From an uncultured Sutterella sp. (GTDB lineage Bacteria > Pseudomonadota > Gammaproteobacteria > Burkholderiales > Burkholderiaceae_F): DNA of 8,686 nt. The notes under the pieces are model-generated. The model was not told the DNA's origin. It saw only the letters and a list, made by a program, of their open reading frames with translations, and made no database searches. This document shows positions 1-4,973 of this stretch, piece after piece (position 1 is the first letter of the stretch; each line of letters opens with the position of its first letter). The stretch lies in contig CABUOH010000033.1 of assembly GCA_902493085.1 (NCBI GenBank), positions 1 to 8,686 of the forward strand, given 5' to 3'. The translations under genes were made by a program, and so were the position numbers.

Positions 1-152
1 TGATCGACCGAACGGTCTACGGCTACGTCGTCGACTTTCTCGACTTCTACTGGCAGGGCTGGCATTGGCCCGCCTTCAACGTCGCAGACGTCGCCATTTG
101 CGGCGGCGCCTTCTTCCTGATCGTCGACGAACTCAGAAACCCACGCCGCTAG
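1..152 (+). CDS. lspA: Lipoprotein signal peptidase (signal peptidase II), C-terminal fragment
   Basis: This is the last 49 complete codons of an ORF entering from the left edge; the first full codon starts at base 3 and TAG ends at 152. The peptide contains IDR, then YGYVVDFLDFYW, then GWHWPAFNVAD, the hallmark C-terminal block of LspA. Both catalytic aspartates of this aspartyl protease family are visible, in IDR and in FNVAD. LspA is an inner-membrane enzyme that removes the signal peptide from diacylglyceryl-modified prolipoproteins. A last hydrophobic stretch (AICGGAFFLIV) is the final membrane helix, followed by a short basic tail. In Burkholderiales lspA usually precedes coaBC directly; here a transporter gene lies between. 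A strong hairpin follows 28 bases after the stop. Identity is very secure; the N-terminal part cannot be judged. Confidence 0.95.
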   Translation, partial: IDRTVYGYVVDFLDFYWQGWHWPAFNVADVAICGGAFFLIVDELRNPRR

Positions 153-180
153 TTCCGGCTTGCATCACGCCTTCAGCCTG

Positions 181-217
181 CGGGCTCGGATTCCGATGAA
201 TCCGGGCCCGTTTGCTT
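181..217 (+). terminator. Probable intrinsic terminator after lspA
   Basis: Bases 181-193 pair with 198-210 in a 13-bp stem with one G-T wobble, closing a four-base CGAT loop. The stem is followed by a short T-rich stretch, TTTGCTT, at 211-217. The T tract is imperfect, but stem strength and position just after the lspA stop support termination. It implies that the downstream antiporter gene needs its own promoter. Confidence 0.75.
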
Positions 218-230
218 GAGCGGTGCGTCC

Positions 231-304
231 TTTTCACAAACACGTCGCGTGCAAGATTTTTTCACGACTTTCGCTTCCCGTGAAAACGTCGCGCAAAGTA
301 CAAT
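231..304 (+). promoter_or_regulatory. Candidate promoter and operator region of the antiporter gene
   Basis: The stretch holds repeated half-sites: TTTTCAC at 231-237 and again at 259-265, and its inverse GTGAAAA at 280-286. TTTTCACG (259-266) and CGTGAAAA (279-286) form an exact 8-bp inverted repeat with a 12-base spacer. CACG-TCG-CGTG at 241-251 is a second small palindrome, and ACGTCGCG occurs at 242-249 and 286-293. A -10-like TACAAT lies at 299-304, about 60 bases before the start codon; only a weak -35 (TTCCCG, 275-280, 18-base spacer) is present. The weak -35 overlapping the inverted repeat would suit a regulated promoter, but this is inference. Confidence 0.3.
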
Positions 305-363
305 CACACGGCTTGAATATTCTGTTCCGGCCACGCCACTCACGCACACGTCAGAAGCCTCCC

Positions 364-2388
364 ATGGAACACTCGCTTCCCCTCATTTCCACACTCGTCA
401 TCGCCTTCAGTCTGGCGCTCGTCTTCGGCTTTCTGGCCGAACGCCTCTTCAAGGCGCCGCCGCTCGTGGGCTACCTGCTTGCAGGCATCGCCGCCGGCAA
501 GTACACGCCCGGCGTCTTTGCCGATGCGGCCCTCGCGCACCAGCTCTCCGAAATCGGCGTCATGCTGCTGATGTTCGGCGTCGGTCTTCACTTCTCCGTT
601 CGCGATCTGATGAACGTCAAGGGCATCGCCGTTCCGGGCGCCGTGCTGCAGATGTTCATCGCGACCCTGCTCGGCGGCCTCGTCGCGCACTTCGTCTGGG
701 ACTGGCACTGGGGCGATGCGCTCGTGCTCGGCATGTGCCTTTCGTGCGCCTCGACGGTGGTGCTTCTCAAGGCGCTCGAAGTGCGCGGCATTCTGCAGAG
801 CATGGACGGCCAGATCGCCGTCGGCTGGCTGGTCGTCGAGGACGTCGCCACGGTGCTCATTCTCGTGCTCCTGCCGCCGCTCGCCGGCCTTCTCGGCTCC
901 GACGCCGCGCCGGGCATTACCGGCAAGGACATTGCCATTCAGATCGCCCTCACGATCGGCAACGTCATCGCCTTCATCGCCGTGATGATGCTCGTCGGCC
1001 GCCGCCTGCTGCCCTGGCTCATGGCCCAGGTGGCCCGCACGGGCTCGCGCGAGCTCTTTACGCTCTTCGTGCTGGCGGCCGCCGTCGGCATCGCCTACGG
1101 CGCCTCGGCCATCTTCAACGTGAGCTTCGCGCTCGGCGCCTTCTTCGCCGGCATGGTGATGCGCGAATCGAAGTTCGCACACAGGGCCGCCACCGAATCG
1201 CTGCCGCTTCAGGACGCCTTCTCCGTGCTCTTCTTCGTCGGCGTGGGCATGCTCTTTGACTGGCACATCCTCATCGAGGCGCCGCTCTCCGTTCTGACCG
1301 TGCTCCTCATCATCATGCTCGGCAAGGGACTTGCGGCCTTCGGCCTCGTCTACATGCTGCGCTATCCGCTTCATACGGCCCTGACGGTCTCGGCCTCCCT
1401 TGCGCAGATCGGCGAATTCTCGTTCATTCTCGTCGGTCAGGCCCAGGGGCTCGGTCTTGCGACGGACTACACGGTCAACCTCATCGTGGGCGCCGCCATT
1501 CTGTCGATCGCGCTCAACCCGGTCGTCTTCAGCTTCATTCCAGCCATGAGCCGCGAGCTGACCTCGCGCTGGGCCTGGGCGCGCGCCGCGGCGCTGCGCG
1601 AAGCACCCTTCGAGCGCGTCTCCAACGAAACGCCCGCCGAAAAGCTTCACAACCAGATCGTCATCACCGGCAAGAGCCGTCTGCTGACGCCGCTCGTCAC
1701 CGAACTTCACAAGGCCGGCACGGCCGTCGTCGCCATCGTTCAGGATCATGATCTCGCAACCGAACTCGACAAGCTCGACGTCACGGTCATCGTCGGCAAT
1801 CCCGCCGATCCGCAGTCCATGATCGCCGCGCATCTCAAGAACGCCGGCATGCTGATGATTCTCGACAACTCGACCACTTCGCTTCGCATTGCCGAAGCCG
1901 CCCGCGCCGTCAAGGGCGACACGCCCATCACGATCGTGGCGCCCGATCCGGGCATCTGGACCGACGTCCCGGGCATTGACGGCGTGCGCTATGTCTGCAG
2001 CTATGAGAGCGCCGCCGAGAAGATCTCCGTCGACGTCAAGACCGCCTTTGCCGAAAACGCCCCGATCGGCACCATCATCAACACGAAGCTGGCCGAAGCG
2101 GCCGCCCGTGAAGAGGAACGCGCCGAAGGCGGTTCGGAAAAGCATGCGACCGAAACCGTTACCGACGAACCTGCCGCAAACGAAGCCGCACCGTCCGAGT
2201 CCGTGCGCAGCGAGCCTTCGCCCGTTGCCGAAGCGGTCACCGAACGTGCCGAGGAAGCTGCGGCAGTCGCCTCCGCCGAGGCCGCTTCGTCCGACGCTCA
2301 GCAGGCGGAACAGCCCGAGCAGGCACGAAAAGAGGACGCCGCGGATGCCGAGCGTCCGGGCATCTTCAGCTTCTGGCGGAAAAAGTAG
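364..2388 (+). CDS. YbaL/KefB-type monovalent cation:proton antiporter (CPA2 family)
   Basis: The 674-residue inner-membrane protein has an N-terminal Na+/H+-exchanger domain (about residues 5-395, roughly a dozen hydrophobic segments) and a cytoplasmic TrkA-N-like domain (about 429-560). Family marks include PLVGYLLAG (33-41), LLMFGVGLHFS (68-78), the acidic pair in VVEDVATVL (157-165) and SLAQIGEFSFIL (345-356); the opening resembles E. coli YbaL. Such proteins exchange K+ or Na+ for protons, gated by nucleotide or glutathione ligands on the TrkA-N domain. Two oddities: the expected GxGxxG nucleotide loop reads GKSRLL (436-441), and residues 577-663 form a low-complexity Ala/Glu-rich tail ending in a basic FWRKK. 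I chose ATG 364 because the family N-terminus begins there; a weak AGAAG lies at 353-357. Upstream GTG 223 would add a non-family extension running through the terminator and promoter region. The substrate ion cannot be told from sequence. Confidence 0.88.
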   Translation: MEHSLPLISTLVIAFSLALVFGFLAERLFKAPPLVGYLLAGIAAGKYTPGVFADAALAHQLSEIGVMLLMFGVGLHFSVRDLMNVKGIAVPGAVLQMFIATLLGGLVAHFVWDWHWGDALVLGMCLSCASTVVLLKALEVRGILQSMDGQIAVGWLVVEDVATVLILVLLPPLAGLLGSDAAPGITGKDIAIQIALTIGNVIAFIAVMMLVGRRLLPWLMAQVARTGSRELFTLFVLAAAVGIAYGASAIFNVSFALGAFFAGMVMRESKFAHRAATESLPLQDAFSVLFFVGVGMLFDWHILIEAPLSVLTVLLIIMLGKGLAAFGLVYMLRYPLHTALTVSASLAQIGEFSFILVGQAQGLGLATDYTVNLIVGAAILSIALNPVVFSFIPAMSRELTSRWAWARAAALREAPFERVSNETPAEKLHNQIVITGKSRLLTPLVTELHKAGTAVVAIVQDHDLATELDKLDVTVIVGNPADPQSMIAAHLKNAGMLMILDNSTTSLRIAEAARAVKGDTPITIVAPDPGIWTDVPGIDGVRYVCSYESAAEKISVDVKTAFAENAPIGTIINTKLAEAAAREEERAEGGSEKHATETVTDEPAANEAAPSESVRSEPSPVAEAVTERAEEAAAVASAEAASSDAQQAEQPEQARKEDAADAERPGIFSFWRKK

Positions 2389-2428
2389 CCGAAAACGTCC
2401 CGACAACTGCAGCGCCGAAAGGCCGAAC

Positions 2429-2473
2429 AGCTGAACGCCCAAACTGAACACCCGAACTGAACACCCGAACTGA
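2429..2473. repeat. 13-bp tandem repeat, about 3.5 copies
   Basis: The unit AACTGAACACCCG occurs exactly at 2442-2454 and 2455-2467, with a partial third copy (AACTGA) at 2468-2473 and a diverged copy (10 of 13 matches) at 2429-2441. It lies just before the candidate -10 box of coaBC. It could be a simple replication-slippage repeat or a set of direct binding sites. Confidence 0.85.
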
Positions 2474-2493
2474 TTGCGGCTCACACCATCCGC

Positions 2494-2499
2494 TACAAT
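2494..2499 (+). promoter_or_regulatory. Candidate -10 box upstream of coaBC
   Basis: TACAAT matches the sigma-70 -10 consensus at five of six positions. The nearest -35-like hexamer, TTGCGG at 2474-2479, is only 14 bases away, too short for a standard promoter, so the call rests on the -10 alone. The same hexamer occurs upstream of the antiporter gene. Confidence 0.3.
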
Positions 2500-2524
2500 G
2501 AACGGAACCGGGCTTCATCATCGG

Positions 2525-2556
2525 CCTCCGCTCCCGTCTGAGGACAGGGGCGGAGG
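2525..2556 (+). promoter_or_regulatory. Leader hairpin 1 upstream of coaBC
   Basis: Bases 2525-2534 pair with 2547-2556 over 10 bp, with one G-T wobble, around a 12-base loop. No T run follows, so it does not look like an intrinsic terminator. It would lie near the 5' end of the predicted coaBC transcript and may stabilise it or pause transcription; the function is unknown. Confidence 0.45.
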
Positions 2557-2609
2557 GATCGATCCTGACGGCCTTTATCCTCGGCCGGATATCGCCGCGG
2601 CCCTTTGAT

Positions 2610-2629
2610 GTTCGGGCCTTGCCCCGAAC
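2610..2629 (+). promoter_or_regulatory. Leader hairpin 2 upstream of coaBC
   Basis: GTTCGGG (2610-2616) and CCCGAAC (2623-2629) form an exact 7-bp stem around a six-base loop. No T run follows. It lies about 50 bases before the strong Shine-Dalgarno at 2677-2684 and about 105 bases before the chosen coaBC start. Confidence 0.4.
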
Positions 2630-2676
2630 GAGGCTTTCAGACGGCGTCTCTTTCAATAAAAGCAAACCCAACCACG

Positions 2677-2684
2677 AAAGGAGG
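2677..2684 (+). promoter_or_regulatory. Strong Shine-Dalgarno with no well-spaced start codon
   Basis: AAAGGAGG is a near-perfect anti-16S match. The next base begins an in-frame ATG (2685), which is too close to be used normally from this site, and no ATG, GTG or TTG sits 5-10 bases downstream. Initiation at 2685 would add 17 non-family residues (beginning MALPSLSEE) to CoaBC. This site is the main uncertainty in placing the coaBC start. Confidence 0.5.
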
Positions 2685-2735
2685 ATGGCGCTCCCTTCCC
2701 TGTCTGAAGAGAGAGAGGTTTCGCGCCGAATTTCC

Positions 2736-3956
2736 ATGACGACACTGCGAAGCGTCACGCTGGCCGTGACGGGCGGAATTGCCGCCTACAAGTGCTGCGA
2801 ACTCGTGCGCGGCCTCAAGAAGGCCGGCATAGACGTGCATGTCGCCATGACGGCGCATGCCACCGCCTTCGTCGGCCCCGTTACCTTTGAAGCGCTGACG
2901 GGACATCCGGTTGCCCTTACCGAATGGGCGCCCGGCCCTCAGGGCTCGATGCCCCACATCGAACTCAACCGCGCGTGCGACCTCCTCATCGTGATGCCCG
3001 CCACGGCGAACATCATTGCCAAGGCCGCACACGGCATTGCCGACGATCTCGTCTCCACCCTGATTGCCGCCAGGCGCCAGCCCGTTCTGTTCGTGCCCGC
3101 CATGAACCGCTTCATGTGGGAGAATCCGGCGAACCTTCGCAATGTCGAGCGGCTGCGCCAAGACGGCGCGCACTTCGCCGGCCCTGCCTGCGGCCTTCAG
3201 GCGTGCGGCGACGTCGGCGCGGGCCGTATGGCTGAGCCCGCCGAAGTGCTGGATCTGCTCTCCGGACTCCTCAATCCGAAGTCCCTTGAGGGACGGCGCG
3301 TGCTTGTCACGGCCGGTCCCACCTTCGAGCCGATCGACGACGTGCGGGGCATCACCAACCGCAGCTCCGGACTTCAGGGCTTTGAGGTTGCGCGCGCCGC
3401 CCGGGATGCGGGTGCACAGGTGACGCTCGTCTGCGGGCCCGTTCATCTCCCGACGCCCTTCGGCGTGACGCACATCGACGTGACGACGGCCTCTGAAATG
3501 CTCGCCGCCGTTGAGGAGGCGCTCGCCCCGGCAGGCGCGGACGTCTTCATCGGCGTAGCCGCGGTGGCCGACTGGCGCGTCGTCAACGCCGTGAACGGCA
3601 AGATGAAGAAGGCGACCGGACGGCTTCCCGAACTTTGTCTTGAAGAAAATCCGGACATTCTCAAAACCGTCGGGGAGCGCGGCGACGTCAGGCTCAAGGT
3701 CGGCTTTGCCGCCGAGGCCGAAAACCTCGAGGCCTACGCGCGAAGCAAGTGCGCGGCCAAGCATGCGGACATGATCGTCGGCAATCTGGCGCGAAGCGCC
3801 ATCGGCAGTCCTGACAACAGCGTCCTCTTCGTGACGCCCGACAGCACCCAACCCTACGGTCCCGCCTCCAAGCGGGACGTCGCCCGTGAAATCGTGAGCC
3901 GCATCGCCCTCATGCTCAATTCTCAAACCTCATCCATCAAGCATCATGCAGATTGA
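2736..3956 (+). CDS. coaBC: Bifunctional phosphopantothenoylcysteine decarboxylase / phosphopantothenate-cysteine ligase
   Basis: CoaBC makes 4'-phosphopantetheine for coenzyme A in two cytosolic steps: CTP-dependent joining of cysteine to 4'-phosphopantothenate (CoaB), then FMN-dependent decarboxylation (CoaC). The 406-residue length equals that of the E. coli enzyme. The N-terminal flavoprotein domain shows VTGGIAAYK (11-19), catalytic His74 in PHIEL, PAMN (121-124) and active-site Cys157 in QACGDVGAGRM. The CoaB domain from about 185 shows TAGPTFEPID (192-201), Asn208 in NRSSG, AAVADWR (275-281) and GKMKK (288-292), the last holding a lysine at the position of E. coli Lys289. After NRSSG the usual Lys-Met/Gln is Leu-Gln, a small deviation. 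ATG 2736 is preferred because the family N-terminus starts there, although its nearest purine-rich stretch (GAGAGAGG, 2711-2718) is rather distant; ATG 2685 is the alternative. The 3' end overlaps dut by 11 bases. Confidence 0.95.
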   Translation: MTTLRSVTLAVTGGIAAYKCCELVRGLKKAGIDVHVAMTAHATAFVGPVTFEALTGHPVALTEWAPGPQGSMPHIELNRACDLLIVMPATANIIAKAAHGIADDLVSTLIAARRQPVLFVPAMNRFMWENPANLRNVERLRQDGAHFAGPACGLQACGDVGAGRMAEPAEVLDLLSGLLNPKSLEGRRVLVTAGPTFEPIDDVRGITNRSSGLQGFEVARAARDAGAQVTLVCGPVHLPTPFGVTHIDVTTASEMLAAVEEALAPAGADVFIGVAAVADWRVVNAVNGKMKKATGRLPELCLEENPDILKTVGERGDVRLKVGFAAEAENLEAYARSKCAAKHADMIVGNLARSAIGSPDNSVLFVTPDSTQPYGPASKRDVAREIVSRIALMLNSQTSSIKHHAD

Positions 3957-4392
3957 CGTCAAAATTCTCGACGACCGCATGCGCGAACGCATGCCCGCCT
4001 ACGCCACCCCGGGAAGCGCCGGTCTTGACCTTCGCGCGCTTCTTGAAGAGCCGATCGTCATCAATCCGGGCGAAACCGTGCTGGTTCGAACCGGCCTTGC
4101 CATTCACATCGGCGATCCGGGCTATGCGGCTTTGATCCTGCCCCGTTCGGGCCTGGGTCACAAAAAGGGCATCGTGCTCGGCAATCTGGTCGGCCTCATC
4201 GACAGCGACTACCAGGGCGAACTGATGATCTCGACCTGGAACCGCGGCCAGACGCCCTTCACGCTCGAGCCCTTCGAGCGTTTGGCCCAGCTCATGATCG
4301 TACCGGTCATGCAGGCCGACTTCCGCGTCGTTGAGGACTTCAACGAGAGCGAACGCGGCGCCGGCGGCTTCGGTTCGACCGGACGAAAGTAA
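3946..4392 (+). CDS. dut: Deoxyuridine 5'-triphosphate nucleotidohydrolase (dUTPase)
   Basis: This trimeric Mg2+-dependent enzyme hydrolyses dUTP to dUMP and pyrophosphate, keeping uracil out of DNA and supplying the dTMP precursor. All five conserved motifs are present in 148 residues: AGLDLRA (25-31), PRSGLG (66-71), GLIDSDYQGEL (83-93, with the catalytic aspartate, probably Asp88, and the adjacent Tyr), ERLAQLMIVPV (111-121), and RGAGGFGSTGR (137-147), the flexible C-terminal arm that closes over the active site. The closest resemblance is to the E. coli type. ATG 3946 lies inside the end of coaBC and has no good ribosome-binding site, so translation is probably coupled to coaBC. The coaBC-dut pairing is common in proteobacteria. 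Confidence 0.97.
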   Translation: MQIDVKILDDRMRERMPAYATPGSAGLDLRALLEEPIVINPGETVLVRTGLAIHIGDPGYAALILPRSGLGHKKGIVLGNLVGLIDSDYQGELMISTWNRGQTPFTLEPFERLAQLMIVPVMQADFRVVEDFNESERGAGGFGSTGRK

Positions 4393-4401
4393 GCCTCAAA
4401 A

Positions 4402-4433
4402 CACAAGCGCCTTCCCGAGGGAAGGCGCTTGTG
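4402..4433. terminator. Bidirectional terminator between dut and the DUF2199 gene
   Basis: Bases 4402-4416 and 4419-4433 are exact inverse complements, a potential 15-bp stem (in practice about 14 bp with a CGAG loop) ten bases after the dut stop. Rightward, the tail is CATTCTGTTG, not a clean T run. Leftward, the stem is followed by TTTTGAGG on the minus strand, a better though short U tract. It sits between two convergent genes and likely serves both. Confidence 0.85.
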
Positions 4434-4452
4434 CATTCTGTTGTGCATTCTG
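4429..4452. repeat. Exact 12-bp tandem duplication at the terminator edge
   Basis: TTGTGCATTCTG occurs at 4429-4440 and again immediately at 4441-4452. The first copy includes the last five bases of the terminator stem, so the second looks like a slippage duplication of the stem foot and its tail. Confidence 0.9.
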
Positions 4453-4475
4453 ATCAGCGAATGCGCCCGATCGTT

Positions 4476-4973
4476 CTATTCGTTTTCTTCGTATTCGTCG
4501 TACTCGTCGTCCCCGAAGAGAATGTCGTCGAGCGCCTGATGCTTTTCGAGTGAAAGGCCGTTCTTCTGATCGAGCCCCAAGGCATTGTCGGCATCAAGCA
4601 CGAATGCCGGGCGGCGCTCGGACGAAAACGTCACCGAGATGCGGACGCCCGCGGCGTCCTCATAGCCCGGGATGTCGTTGGCAAGCCGCCCCTCGCCCGT
4701 CAGGCGATCGGCCGCCGGCGACTGAAACGCCTCGAGATAGGCGTCATGAAGACAGCGGTCGACCTCGACCCAGCAGCCCCAGGTGAAGCTTGCGCCGGCT
4801 TCGTAGGCAAGCGGCACTTCGATCACGCCGAAGAGATAGGTGCGTCCGTCCATTCGGGCGAAGTCATCGGTATGGACGGCACCGCGGCGATAGCGTTCGA
4901 GCGAATCCAACATCCAGATCTCATCGGGCAGCTTCATCTGAATGTCGCGGCAGAGTTCATTGATTTCAGTCAT
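4476..4973 (-). CDS. DUF2199 family protein with acidic C-terminal tail
   Basis: The 165-residue protein has no predicted signal peptide or membrane segment. It matches my memory of the DUF2199 pattern: LFGVIEVPL (47-55), FTWGCWVEV (63-71), GRLANDIPGYEDAAGV (95-110), RRPAFVLDAD (120-129) and a final GLSLEKHQ (139-146). The function of the family is not known to me. Many members begin with a CxxCGxxH zinc-type motif; this one has only one N-terminal Cys (Cys8), so that element is missing or degenerate. After LDDILFG the protein ends in eleven mostly acidic residues. LDDILFGDDE (148-157) closely resembles LDDFLFGADDE in the linker of the ClpA encoded just upstream. The ATG overlaps the clpA stop by one base (TGATG) and has a good ribosome-binding site inside clpA, so the two genes are co-transcribed and probably translationally coupled. 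Confidence 0.85.
   Translation of the reverse strand: MTEINELCRDIQMKLPDEIWMLDSLERYRRGAVHTDDFARMDGRTYLFGVIEVPLAYEAGASFTWGCWVEVDRCLHDAYLEAFQSPAADRLTGEGRLANDIPGYEDAAGVRISVTFSSERRPAFVLDADNALGLDQKNGLSLEKHQALDDILFGDDEYDEYEENE

Larger units (their letters stand above)
2389..2735 (+). other. Intergenic region and probable long coaBC leader
   Basis: This 347-base stretch between the antiporter gene and coaBC has no convincing gene. It contains a 13-bp tandem repeat (2429-2473), a TACAAT box (2494-2499), two stable hairpins (2525-2556 and 2610-2629) and a strong but unpaired Shine-Dalgarno (2677-2684). No clear intrinsic terminator follows the antiporter stop. If transcription starts just after the TACAAT box, coaBC has a leader of about 230 bases, long for a housekeeping gene. 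I recognise no known riboswitch class in it. Confidence 0.5.

Noticed and set aside
223..363. GTG 223 as the antiporter start
   Set aside because: The extension would run through the repeat cluster and candidate promoter, and has no resemblance to the family N-terminus, which begins at ATG 364.
340..2484. 714-codon open frame on the minus strand opposite the antiporter gene
   Set aside because: It is a shadow of GC-rich codon usage in the real gene; its product is rich in Arg, Gly, His and Asp with no recognisable domain, and the plus-strand protein is a clear family member.
2525..2556. Hairpin as an intrinsic terminator of the antiporter gene
   Set aside because: No T run follows the stem, and it lies downstream of the likely coaBC -10 box.
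2637..3926. 429-codon open frame on the minus strand opposite coaBC
   Set aside because: The plus strand encodes a full-length, motif-complete CoaBC; the antisense product has shadow-like composition and no family resemblance.
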